Origin: Polaromonas sp. 39-63-25
GTDB taxonomy: Bacteria > Pseudomonadota > Gammaproteobacteria > Burkholderiales > Burkholderiaceae_C
Assembly (NCBI RefSeq): GCF_002278925.1
Contig: NZ_NCJH01000006.1
Coordinates: 372,001 to 436,000 of the forward strand
Direction: 5' to 3'
DNA length: 64,000 bases
Shown: positions 26,417 through 34,730 of the stretch, piece after piece
Numbering within the stretch: position 1 is the stretch's first letter
How the letters are laid out: each line of letters begins with the position of its first letter
Program-made: the position numbers and the translations under genes
Notes under the pieces: generated by a model
What the model saw: only the letters and a program-made list of their open reading frames with translations
What the model was told of the DNA's origin: nothing
Database searches by the model: none

Positions 26417-27643
26417 ATGAATTTCAGAACCACAGCAGCACTCGCCCTACTGGCGCTCAGTGCCGGCCACGCCGCAGCCCAGCAGGGCGTCACCAAAACC
26501 GAGATCACCCTCGGCTCCATCCAGGACCTGTCCGGCCCGCTGGCCGGCTTCGGCAAGCAGATCCGCATGGGAATGACGCTACGCGTGGAAGAACTCAACG
26601 AGCAGGGCGGCGTCAATGGACGCAAGATCAAGCTGCTGGTCGAAGACTCCGGGTACGACCCCAAGAAGGCCATCCTGGCCGCGCAGAAACTGGTCAACCA
26701 GGACAAGATTTTCATGATGGTCGGTCACATCGGCACAGCGCAGAATCTGGCCGCCATGCCCGTCCAGTTCGAGAAGAACGTCATCAACTTCTTCCCGATC
26801 ACCGCGGCGCGCGAGATGTACGAGCCTTTCAACCGCCTCAAGTACGCGTTTGCCGCCACCTACTATGACCAGATCCGCATTGCCACGCCCAAACTGGTGA
26901 AGGACCGCAACATCAAGAGTGTCTGCATCATTTACCAGGACGACGATTTCGGCCAGGAAGTGCTGCGCGGCGCCGAAACCGGACTCAAAACCATAGGCAT
27001 GGCGTTCGCCGAAAAAACCTCCTACAAACGCGGCGCGACCGATTTCTCTTCGCAGGTTGCGAAGATGAAGGCCTCTGGCTGTCAGATGGTGGTGCTCGGC
27101 ACCATCATTCGCGAAACCATAGGCACGATTGGCGAGTCGCGAAAGACCGGCTTCAATCCCCTCTTTCTCGGCTCCAGCGCCGCCTACACCGACCTGATCC
27201 ACAAGCTGGGCGGCAAGGCCATGGACGGGCTGTTCACGACCATGACCTCGCAACACCCCTACCTGGACGCGGCTGAACAGCCCGTCCGCTTCTGGGCCAA
27301 CAAGTACAAGACCAAGTTCAACGATGATCCGACGGTGTTCTCGGTTTATGGTTACGCCGCCGTCGATGCCTTCATTCGTGGCGCCCAGAAAGCCGGCACC
27401 GACCTCAGCACTGACAGCTTCATCAAGGCGATGGACACCATGGTGATCCCGCGCGACATGTTCGGCACCGCGGAGGCCAGCTTCAGCCCGACCAAGCGCC
27501 TGGGCAACAACTTCTCGCGGCTTTCCCAGTTGCAGGAGGGCCGCTGGAAAGTGGTGTCCGAATACGTGGCATTCAATGGCCTGCGCCCCGTGCTGCAGAA
27601 GAACGGAACCTGGAAGATTGGTTCGGATCAGTTCAAGGACTAA
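26417..27643 (+). CDS. Branched-chain amino-acid-type ABC substrate-binding protein (first copy)
   Basis: A 408-residue periplasmic LivK/AmiC-type receptor. A signal peptide covers residues 1-21 (ending GHAAAQ), followed by the type I fold with SIQDLSGPLAGFGKQIRMG and FFPITAAREMYEPF. A 20-residue C-terminal extension is absent from its neighbour. It is a tandem paralogue of the next gene with roughly four of five residues identical by eye. It delivers ligand to LivHMGF; the ligand is unproven and, by context, may be a branched or terpenoid acid. Confidence 0.88.
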   Translation: MNFRTTAALALLALSAGHAAAQQGVTKTEITLGSIQDLSGPLAGFGKQIRMGMTLRVEELNEQGGVNGRKIKLLVEDSGYDPKKAILAAQKLVNQDKIFMMVGHIGTAQNLAAMPVQFEKNVINFFPITAAREMYEPFNRLKYAFAATYYDQIRIATPKLVKDRNIKSVCIIYQDDDFGQEVLRGAETGLKTIGMAFAEKTSYKRGATDFSSQVAKMKASGCQMVVLGTIIRETIGTIGESRKTGFNPLFLGSSAAYTDLIHKLGGKAMDGLFTTMTSQHPYLDAAEQPVRFWANKYKTKFNDDPTVFSVYGYAAVDAFIRGAQKAGTDLSTDSFIKAMDTMVIPRDMFGTAEASFSPTKRLGNNFSRLSQLQEGRWKVVSEYVAFNGLRPVLQKNGTWKIGSDQFKD

Positions 27644-27693
27644 ACCTGCACCGGCGCCCGGATCAGGAACAACCCTGACAGGGTCGCGCATGT

Positions 27694-27731
27694 GACAAGG
27701 CCGCCTTCGGGCGGCCTTTTTTCTTTTTTGA
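27694..27731 (+). terminator. Rho-independent terminator between the two livK copies
   Basis: AAGGCCGCCTTCGGGCGGCCTT followed by TTTTCTTTTTT, about 50 bp after the first livK stop. Confidence 0.85.
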
Positions 27732-27844
27732 GGCACGAACCGCAATGGCAGGGGTGCCCCCTAAGTGAATACGCCAGCTTGACAGGCGCGGGCGAAGGTT
27801 AAGAATGCCAAGCTGCAAGCACCCTCGTTTTACAGGAGACATCC

Positions 27845-29002
27845 ATGAAATTCAAACCCACCCTGGCACTGGCCGTTCTGGCGCTCAGTACCGGCTACGC
27901 CGCAGCCCAGCAGGGCGTGAGCAAGACCGAGATCACCCTGGGTTCGATCCAGGACCTGTCCGGCCCCATCGCGGGGTTTGGCAAGCAGGCGCGCCTGGGC
28001 ATGCTGCTGCGGGTCGACGAGATCAACGAGCAGGGAGGCATCAACGGCCGCAAGCTCAAGATCATTGTTGAAGACGATGCCTACGACCCCAAAAAATCCG
28101 TTCTGGCCGCGCAGAAACTGGTCAACCAGGACAAGATTTTCATGATGGTCGGCCACATCGGCACGGCGCAGAATCTGGCCGCCATGCCGGTCCAGTTCGA
28201 AAAGAACGTGATCAATTTTTTCCCGATCACCGCGGCGCGCGAAATGTACGAGCCCTTCCACAAGCTCAAGTATTCCTTTGCGGCTACCTACTATGACCAG
28301 GTCCGCAACGCCACGCCCAAGCTGGCCAAGGAAAAAGGCGTCAAGAAGGTCTGCACCATGTACCAGGACGACGAGTTCGGCCTGGAGGTGGTGCGGGGCG
28401 CGGAAGCCGGCCTGAAAACCATCGGGATGGAGTTTGCGGAAAAAACCTCGTACAAGCGCGGTGCGACTGATTTCTCGTCACAGGTCGCCAAGATGAAAGC
28501 GGCCGGCTGCGAGATGGTGGTGCTGGGCACCATCATCCGTGAAACCATAGGCGCCATTGGTACCTCCCGCAAAACCGGCTTCAACCCGATCTTCCTGGGC
28601 TCCAGCGCGTCTTACACCGACCTGATCCACAAGCTGGGCGGCCCGGCCATGAATGGCCTCTATGCCACCATGACGGTCCAGAACCCCTACCTCGATGAAG
28701 CTTCGCAGCCCATCCGTTTCTGGGCCAACAAGTACAAGACCAAGTTCAATGAGGACCCCACCGTTTTCTCGGTCTACGGTTACAACATCATCGACACCTT
28801 TGCCAAAGCCGCACAGAAAGCCGGAACCAACCTGACGACGGAAAGCTTCATCAAGGTCATGGACACCATGAGCATTCCGCCCGACATGTTCGGCAGCGCA
28901 CCCGCCAGCTTCTCGCCCACCAAGCGCCTGGGCAGCGATGCTTCGCGCCTGTCGCAAATCACCGACGGAAAATGGAAAGTGGTGTCCGACTACATCAGGT
29001 AA
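27845..29002 (+). CDS. Branched-chain amino-acid-type ABC substrate-binding protein (second copy)
   Basis: A 385-residue paralogue of the preceding receptor, with signal peptide MKFKPTLALAVLALSTGYAA and the same fold and motifs. It lacks the C-terminal extension. A 50-bp stretch (28103-28152) is identical to 26675-26724, within a longer near-identical segment. It has its own ribosome site (ACAGGAGACATCC) and terminators on both sides, so it may be expressed separately. The two copies may bind different ligands for one permease. Confidence 0.88.
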   Translation: MKFKPTLALAVLALSTGYAAAQQGVSKTEITLGSIQDLSGPIAGFGKQARLGMLLRVDEINEQGGINGRKLKIIVEDDAYDPKKSVLAAQKLVNQDKIFMMVGHIGTAQNLAAMPVQFEKNVINFFPITAAREMYEPFHKLKYSFAATYYDQVRNATPKLAKEKGVKKVCTMYQDDEFGLEVVRGAEAGLKTIGMEFAEKTSYKRGATDFSSQVAKMKAAGCEMVVLGTIIRETIGAIGTSRKTGFNPIFLGSSASYTDLIHKLGGPAMNGLYATMTVQNPYLDEASQPIRFWANKYKTKFNEDPTVFSVYGYNIIDTFAKAAQKAGTNLTTESFIKVMDTMSIPPDMFGSAPASFSPTKRLGSDASRLSQITDGKWKVVSDYIR

Positions 29003-29017
29003 GCGGACAGCCTTTCG

Positions 29018-29046
29018 TCAAAAGCCGCCTTCGGGCGGCTTTTTTC
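29018..29046. terminator. Terminator shared by livK and the facing thioesterase gene
   Basis: AAAAGCCGCCTTCGGGCGGCTTTTTT forms a symmetric stem with A- and T-runs on either side, placed between converging genes and able to stop transcription both ways. Confidence 0.85.
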
Positions 29047-29536
29047 ATGACACGATGTAAGCGCCAGCGCCGGTGGACAGCAGCTTGCCGTCCGCGCCGA
29101 GAAACTCCATGCGGGTGGACGCGACGCGTGAACCCAGGCGCATGACCTCGGCGCGCAGTTCAAAAAACTCGCCGATGGCCGGACGCAGGTAGTCCACGCG
29201 CAGGTCAATGGTGCCCAGCTTCGAGAAGCGGTGCATGCGCTGGGCCGGGGTTTCATCCATGTGGCGTGCACCGATCGCAGCCATGATGGCCAGCCCCGCC
29301 ATCGCATCGAGCCCCGCGCTCACGACCCCGCCATGGATGCGGTTGTAGGCATAGTGGCCCACCAGCGAAGGCTGCATGTCGATGCGGCCAACAACGCCTT
29401 CGGGACGAACCGACACCACCTTCAGGCCCAGGGCCTGGTTGAATACAATTTTTTCTTCAAAAAGTGTTTTCAGGGCAGCGATGAACTCGGGCTCGAATTC
29501 GACGGTGCCGGCGGGCGGTGTGGTGTTTCTGGTCAT
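29045..29536 (-). CDS. PaaI-type hotdog thioesterase
   Basis: A 163-residue hotdog protein. YNRIHGGVVSAGLDAMAGLAI carries the His-Gly-Gly loop of the PaaI family, followed by DLRVDYLRPA. It would release acyl groups from CoA. It is the last gene of the leftward Atu-like operon and overlaps the acyl-CoA dehydrogenase by 4 bp. Confidence 0.85.
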   Translation of the reverse strand: MTRNTTPPAGTVEFEPEFIAALKTLFEEKIVFNQALGLKVVSVRPEGVVGRIDMQPSLVGHYAYNRIHGGVVSAGLDAMAGLAIMAAIGARHMDETPAQRMHRFSKLGTIDLRVDYLRPAIGEFFELRAEVMRLGSRVASTRMEFLGADGKLLSTGAGAYIVS

Positions 29537-30693
29537 AGGCCCAATTGTCGTGCAGCGAGGTCCTTCATGATCTCCTCGGCGCCGCCGCCAATCATCATGA
29601 CCTTGACCTCACGGTAGATGCGTTCGCTTTTGGTGCCGCGCATGAAGCCCATGCCGCCCAGGATCTGCACCGCCTGGTCGGCGCAGAACTGCATGGTCTG
29701 CGTCGCGTGGTTCTTCAGCATGCAGACATGGGCGACCCAGTCGGGGCCCTGGTCGCCGGCATCGGCACGGTCGGCCACCGCATCGACCCAGGCCTGGGTG
29801 GAGGCGATGCGCATCTGCATGTCCACCAGCTTGTGGCGAATGACCTGCTTGTCGACCAGCGTGCTGCCGAAAGTCTTGCGCTGGCGCGCCCAGTCCAGGG
29901 CCTCGTCGTAACAGGCCTGGGCAAAACCCAGGGCCGCGGCCGACATGGCCAAACGCTCGCCGTTGAAGTTGCCCATGATGATCCTGAACCCGCCCCCTTC
30001 TTCGCCCAGCAAATGGCTGGCCGGCACCCGCACGCCGTCAAAACGCAGCTGCGCGGTGTCCGAGCACCACCAGCCCATTTTTTCCAGCCGGGTGCGCGAC
30101 AGGCCTGGGCTGTCGCCGGGCACGAGGATCATCGAGATGCCTCCTGCCCCTTTGCTGCCGGGCTCACCGGTGCGCACCGCTACCGTGATGAAGTCCGCGC
30201 GCATGCCGGAGGTGATGAATACTTTCTCGCCGTCGATCACATAGTCGGCGCCGTCACGGCGCGCCGTCGTGCGCAAGGCCGCCACATCCGAGCCGCCGCC
30301 CGGTTCGGTAATCGCCAGTGCTGCAATTTTTTCGCCGCGCAGCACCGGCGGAATCACCGCCTGCTGCAAGGCCGCCGAGCCATGGGCCAAGACCGGTGGC
30401 AAACCGATGTTGTGCGAAAACAGGCTGGCCAGCACACCGCCGCTGCCGCCATGACGGCACAGCGCCAGCGTCATCGCGTTGCGCAGCCGCCAGGACGCCG
30501 GGCTGCCGCCCAGGGCCTCGGGGTACCCCAGCGCCAGCAGGCCCAGCCCGGCCGCCTGGTGGTAAAGGGCACGCGGAAACTCGCCGGCGTCATCCCACTG
30601 GCTGACATGCGGCGCGATGTCGTTCTGCGCGAAACGCCGGACCGACGCGGTGATGTCGGCCAGCATGTCGAGATCGGTGGAGTCAGGGTTCAT
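29533..30693 (-). CDS. Acyl-CoA dehydrogenase (second of the Atu-like operon)
   Basis: A 386-residue flavoprotein. The FAD-contact motif ALAITEPGGGSDVAAL and the VITSG/FITSGMRAD region are present, then the C-terminal QILGGMGFMRGTKSERIYREVKVMMIGGGAEEIMKD, read here in pieces, with Glu at the catalytic-base position (GGGAEEI). It introduces an alpha,beta double bond into an acyl-CoA. It overlaps the biotin carboxylase gene by 4 bp. Confidence 0.88.
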   Translation of the reverse strand: MNPDSTDLDMLADITASVRRFAQNDIAPHVSQWDDAGEFPRALYHQAAGLGLLALGYPEALGGSPASWRLRNAMTLALCRHGGSGGVLASLFSHNIGLPPVLAHGSAALQQAVIPPVLRGEKIAALAITEPGGGSDVAALRTTARRDGADYVIDGEKVFITSGMRADFITVAVRTGEPGSKGAGGISMILVPGDSPGLSRTRLEKMGWWCSDTAQLRFDGVRVPASHLLGEEGGGFRIIMGNFNGERLAMSAAALGFAQACYDEALDWARQRKTFGSTLVDKQVIRHKLVDMQMRIASTQAWVDAVADRADAGDQGPDWVAHVCMLKNHATQTMQFCADQAVQILGGMGFMRGTKSERIYREVKVMMIGGGAEEIMKDLAARQLGL

Positions 30694-32648
30694 GCTTCAA
30701 ACCTCAACAAGACCTGGCCGGGCGCCGTCTGCTGGCCGGGCTCCACGGCCATGGCCGCCACCACCGCATCGCGCGTCGCACACACCGCATGTTCGAGTTT
30801 CATCGACTCGATCACCAGCAAGGTGTCGCCGCGTTTCACCGATTCGCCAGCGCTCACCTTGACCGCGATCACCTTGCCATTGAAGGGCGCCCGGAGTTCC
30901 ATGGCCTGGCTGCTGGAGGCGACTCCGGCCGCAGGCTCAAAACTCGCGTCCTTGAGCCAGACATCGACCGCACCGACCTGCACATGCCAGCGCCCGCCGG
31001 CCACCCGACAGGCCTGCACCGTGCGGCTCAGGCCGTCCACCGTGACCCGCATCCGGCCGTCGCTGCCACGCACACAGGCGGCCGTGTGCCGGTGCGCGCC
31101 TGACGAAACTTCCAGCCAGCCCGCGCCGGTTTCCGTCACGGTGATGGCCAGCACCTGTTCGCCGTGCAGCACGCGCAGGGCTTGGCCGAACGGACAGGGC
31201 AAGGACTGCGCAGCGCCGGCGCCGCCCTGGAAGTGCAGCCCCAGGACGGCGGGCAACAACACCTGCGTTTGCTGGTCCTGCAAGGTCTGGCGGATGCCGT
31301 CACCATGTTCGGCCAGAAAGGGAATCAGCGCCTGGCCGGCGCGGAACACCGGGTGCGCCAGGCACGCCGCCAGAAAAGCGCGGTTGGTCGGCAGCCCCAG
31401 CACCTGCGTGCCGGCCAGCGCGGCCACCTGGCCGTCCATGGCCTGCGCCCGCGTGGCTCCATGCACGATCAGCTTGCCGAGCATGGAGTCGTAAAACGGC
31501 GTGACCTCGCCGCCAGCCTGCAGCGCATGGTCAAACCGCGCGTGCGCCGGCTCACTGAAGTGTTGCACCCGCCCGGCATGCGGCGAAAAATCATCGTCCT
31601 CGGCACACAGGCGCACCTCGATGGCGTGACCGCGGAAAACCACGTCGTCCTGGCACAGCGGCAAAACCTCGCCCTGCGCGATGCGCAACTGCCACTCGAC
31701 CAGATCCAGGCCGGTGACCGCCTCGGTGACCGGGTGCTCCACCTGCAGCCGGGTGTTCATCTCCATGAGGAAAAAATCACCGTTCTCGTCGAGCAGAAAC
31801 TCCACCGTGCCGGCGCCCACGTAGCCGGCCGCCTGCGCCAGCGCCACCGCACACGCACCCATGCGCTCACGCAGCTCAGCGTTCACTGCCGGGCTCGGCG
31901 ACTCCTCAATCAGTTTCTGGTGACGCCGCTGCACCGAACAGTCACGCTCGCCCAGGTGAATGCAGTGGCCATGTGCATCGGCAAACACCTGCACCTCGAC
32001 ATGGCGCGGGCGCAGGAGCGCGCGTTCGAGCAGCAACTCGTCGCTGCCAAAAGATGACAGGGCTTCGGAGCGCGCGCTGTGCAGGGCCGCCTGCAGCAGG
32101 GACGGCTCCAGCACCAGGCGCATGCCGCGGCCGCCGCCTCCTGCTGCGGCCTTCACCATCAGCGGGTAACCCAGTTTGTCCGCCTCGGCCGTCAAGCAGG
32201 TGTCGGACTGGTCCGGGCCCTGGTAACCGCTCAGGCAGGGCACGTTTTGCTGCAGCGCCAGATTCTTGGCACTGCTCTTGTTGCCCAGCGCGCGAATCGC
32301 CGCCGGTGGTGGCCCGACCCAGGTCAGGCCGGCGTCGAGCACAGCTTGGGCAAACTCCGCGTTTTCGCTCAGGAAACCATAGCCGGGATGCACCGCATCC
32401 GCGCCGGCCGCCTTGGCGGCAGCCAACAACTTGTCGATGCGCAAATAGGAATCGGCTGAGAGCGTGCCGCCCAGCGCCACCGCACTGCCCGCTTCCTGCA
32501 CGTGCAGGGCCTGCGCGTCGACATCGGAATACACGGCCACGGTGGCCATGCCCATGCGGTGCGCGGTGCGCATGATGCGGCGGGCGATCTCGCCGCGGTT
32601 GGCGATCAGCAGGCGGCTGATGTTGATGGTCGGGGTTGTGGTGCTCAT
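30690..32648 (-). CDS. Biotin-dependent acyl-CoA carboxylase alpha subunit (AtuF/LiuD-like)
   Basis: A 652-residue fusion of biotin carboxylase and biotin carrier. The N-terminal domain starts LLIANRGEIARRI. The ATP-grasp region has KAAAGGGGRGMRLV and FLLDENGDFFLMEMNTRLQVEHPVTE in successive segments. The C-terminal lipoyl-type domain has ESMKLEH, whose lysine is the predicted biotin site (SMKL rather than AMKM). It works with the carboxyltransferase at 34731. GTG 32657 is possible, but ATG 32648 overlaps the upstream stop by 4 bp. Geranyl- versus methylcrotonyl-CoA specificity cannot be fixed from this subunit. Confidence 0.88.
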   Translation of the reverse strand: MSTTTPTINISRLLIANRGEIARRIMRTAHRMGMATVAVYSDVDAQALHVQEAGSAVALGGTLSADSYLRIDKLLAAAKAAGADAVHPGYGFLSENAEFAQAVLDAGLTWVGPPPAAIRALGNKSSAKNLALQQNVPCLSGYQGPDQSDTCLTAEADKLGYPLMVKAAAGGGGRGMRLVLEPSLLQAALHSARSEALSSFGSDELLLERALLRPRHVEVQVFADAHGHCIHLGERDCSVQRRHQKLIEESPSPAVNAELRERMGACAVALAQAAGYVGAGTVEFLLDENGDFFLMEMNTRLQVEHPVTEAVTGLDLVEWQLRIAQGEVLPLCQDDVVFRGHAIEVRLCAEDDDFSPHAGRVQHFSEPAHARFDHALQAGGEVTPFYDSMLGKLIVHGATRAQAMDGQVAALAGTQVLGLPTNRAFLAACLAHPVFRAGQALIPFLAEHGDGIRQTLQDQQTQVLLPAVLGLHFQGGAGAAQSLPCPFGQALRVLHGEQVLAITVTETGAGWLEVSSGAHRHTAACVRGSDGRMRVTVDGLSRTVQACRVAGGRWHVQVGAVDVWLKDASFEPAAGVASSSQAMELRAPFNGKVIAVKVSAGESVKRGDTLLVIESMKLEHAVCATRDAVVAAMAVEPGQQTAPGQVLLRFEA

Positions 32649-33445
32649 GCCGCCCACCCGGGCTTGCGTTTTTCGGCAAAGGCCGCGAGGCCTTCGGCGG
32701 CCTCGGGACTGCGCAGGTTTGCTGCAAATTTGATAGCAGCTTGCGCAGACAGGTCATGGGCTGGAGCCTGATTCAGCATGTAAAGCAAAGCCTTGGTGTG
32801 GGCCACGGCGCCCGGGGCCGCCCGGCGCAGCGCGCTGATGCGCCGCGCCACGGCGGCCGGCAGATCGTCGGCAACCTCGTCCACAAGACCTTGTGCCAGG
32901 GCTTGCTGAGCGACCAGTTTTTCTCCGGACAGCATCAGCTGCCGTGCCAGCCTGTCACCCAGACGCCTGTGTACAAAAGGCGCAATCTGCGCAGGCACCA
33001 CACCCAGCGTGACCTCGGGCGTGGCAAACACGGCGCTCGGACTGGCCAGCGCGAAGTCGCCGCAACACAGCAGCCCCAGCCCGCCACCCATGGCCGGCCC
33101 GTCTGCGGCCACAAGGAGGATCTGCGGCAGGGCGCACAGCTTGCCAAGCAGGTGGCCAAAACCTGCGTTCATGGCAATCAGCGGATCGGTTTGGCCGAGC
33201 GGTAAGGCCTGCCCTATCGACTTTGCAAAGCCACCCAGACTGCCGCCTGCACAAAATGCACCGCCGCTCCCCTGCAACACGACAAAACGCAAGGCCCTGT
33301 CCTGCGCGGCGCGTGCGCAGGCTTGTGCCAGCGCCGCCACCACCTCGTCGGTCAGTGCGTTGCGCGTGGCCGGATCGTGCAGGGTCCAGTGTTCGACCTC
33401 ACCGGAGCGGGTGATCTGCAGCTTGTCGCTCATGGCCGTGCTCAT
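32645..33445 (-). CDS. Enoyl-CoA hydratase (AtuE/LiuC-like crotonase)
   Basis: A 266-residue crotonase: VLQGSGGAFCAGGSLGGF and DGPAMGGGLGLLCCGDFALA form the oxyanion hole. In an Atu-type pathway it would hydrate the carboxylated enoyl-CoA (isohexenyl-glutaconyl-CoA). The frame is open to 33826 across the upstream gene. ATG 33445 follows the dehydrogenase stop by two bases; ATG 33433 is also possible. About 20 residues near the C terminus (MLNQAPAHDLSAQAAIKFAA) come from repeat R5, read in frame. Confidence 0.87.
   Translation of the reverse strand: MSTAMSDKLQITRSGEVEHWTLHDPATRNALTDEVVAALAQACARAAQDRALRFVVLQGSGGAFCAGGSLGGFAKSIGQALPLGQTDPLIAMNAGFGHLLGKLCALPQILLVAADGPAMGGGLGLLCCGDFALASPSAVFATPEVTLGVVPAQIAPFVHRRLGDRLARQLMLSGEKLVAQQALAQGLVDEVADDLPAAVARRISALRRAAPGAVAHTKALLYMLNQAPAHDLSAQAAIKFAANLRSPEAAEGLAAFAEKRKPGWAA
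32721..32776 (+). repeat. Dispersed palindromic element, copy R5 (inside enoyl-CoA hydratase gene)
   Basis: GCTGCAAATTTGATAGC, AGCTTGCGCAGAC and GGGCTGGAGCC, antisense to the gene, read by it as SAQAAIKFAA. Confidence 0.8.
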
Positions 33446-33447
33446 CC

Positions 33448-34629
33448 TCAGGCAGCGGGTTTCTTGCTGCTTTTGGACAGGCCCATGTACTTGGCGATGA
33501 TGCCCATCATGACTTCGTCGGCACCGCCGCCTATCGAGGCCAGCCGGCCATCGCGGAACATGCGGGCCACCTTGTTTTCCCAGGTGAAACCCATGCCGCC
33601 CCAGAACTGCAGACAGGTGTCGGGCACCAGGCGGTTCAGCCGCCCGGCCTTGAGCTTGGCCATGGAGGCCAGCTCGGTCACGTCCTGGCCCTGCACATAG
33701 AGTTCGCAGGCGCGGTAGGTCATGGCGCGCAGGCTCTCGACCTCGGTTTTCATCTCGGCCAGCTTGAACTGCACCCATTGCTGGTCGGCCAGCGTGGCGC
33801 CGAACAGCTTGCGTTCGTGGGCCCACTCCACCGTCCAGTCAATGCAATTGGTGAGCGACTGGATGCAGCTGGCCGCGCACCAGAGCCGCTCTTCCTGGAA
33901 CTGCATCATCTGGTACATGAAGCCCGAGCCTTCCGCGCCTATCAGGTAGCGCTGCGGCACACGCACCTCGTCGAAATAAATCAGGCCGGTGTCGCTGGCA
34001 TTCATGCCGATTTTCTTGATCTTCTTGCCGACCTCAATGCCCTTGCGCAACTTGCCCTTCTCGCGCATGGGCACCATGACCAGGCTTTTGTTCTTGTGCT
34101 GCGGTCCGTCGCCGGTGTTGACCAGCATGCACATCCAGTCGGCCTGCAGGCTGTTGGTGATCCACATCTTCTGGCCGCTGATCACATAGTCGCCACCGTC
34201 CTTGCGCGCATGGCTTTTGATGGACGCCACGTCACTGCCGGCGCCCGGCTCGCTCACGCCTATACAACCAACCGCTTCGCCCGCAATCGCCGGGGCGAGG
34301 AATTCGCGCTTGAGCTCGTCGCTGCCGAAACGCGCCAGCGCCGGCGTGCACATGTCGGTCTGCACGCCGATGGCCATGGGGATGCCGCCGCAATCGATGT
34401 GGCCCAGCGCCTCGGCCATGGCGACGCCGTAGGAGTAGTCGAGTCCTGCGCCGCCGTATTCCTCGGGCTTGGTCAGACCGAGCAGGCCCAGCTTGCCGAG
34501 TTTCCTGAACACCTCATGGGCCGGGAAAATTTCGGCAGCCTCCCATTCGTCCACATGCGGGTTGATCTCGGCGTCGATAAAACGTTTGAGGGTTTTCTGG
34601 ATTTCGAGGTGCTCGTGGGTGTATTGCAT
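33448..34629 (-). CDS. Acyl-CoA dehydrogenase, AtuD/citronellyl-CoA dehydrogenase-like
   Basis: A 393-residue flavoprotein: GCIGVSEPGAGSDVASIKS (FAD and substrate contact), KMWITNSLQADW, and ASIGGGADEVMMGIIAKYMGL in which the Glu of GADEV occupies the catalytic-base position. The first ~110 residues include KPEEYGGAGLDYSYG. In an Atu-type route it would oxidise the imported acyl-CoA before carboxylation. It lies between the carboxyltransferase (101 bp away, with repeat C3) and the hydratase (2 bp). Confidence 0.88.
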   Translation of the reverse strand: MQYTHEHLEIQKTLKRFIDAEINPHVDEWEAAEIFPAHEVFRKLGKLGLLGLTKPEEYGGAGLDYSYGVAMAEALGHIDCGGIPMAIGVQTDMCTPALARFGSDELKREFLAPAIAGEAVGCIGVSEPGAGSDVASIKSHARKDGGDYVISGQKMWITNSLQADWMCMLVNTGDGPQHKNKSLVMVPMREKGKLRKGIEVGKKIKKIGMNASDTGLIYFDEVRVPQRYLIGAEGSGFMYQMMQFQEERLWCAASCIQSLTNCIDWTVEWAHERKLFGATLADQQWVQFKLAEMKTEVESLRAMTYRACELYVQGQDVTELASMAKLKAGRLNRLVPDTCLQFWGGMGFTWENKVARMFRDGRLASIGGGADEVMMGIIAKYMGLSKSSKKPAA

Positions 34630-34650
34630 TTTTGTCTCCTTTTATGGGTC

Positions 34651-34720
34651 GTCATCCCGGACCTGATCCGGGATCCATGACGGTGCGCCCGCATGGATTG
34701 CGGGTCGAGCCCGCAATGAC
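34651..34720. repeat. Composite inverted repeat, copy C3
   Basis: GTCATCCCGG-ACCTGATCCGGGATCC, a shorter spacer, then GGATTGCGGGTCGAGCCCGCAATGAC in two arms. It lies inside the operon, between the carboxyltransferase and dehydrogenase genes. Confidence 0.8.
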
Positions 34721-34730
34721 AAGCGGGGTT

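Noticed and set aside
29545-31494. A 649-codon rightward frame opposite the acyl-CoA dehydrogenase and biotin carboxylase genes
   Set aside because: It spans two clear leftward genes and encodes low-complexity sequence, so it is a shadow.
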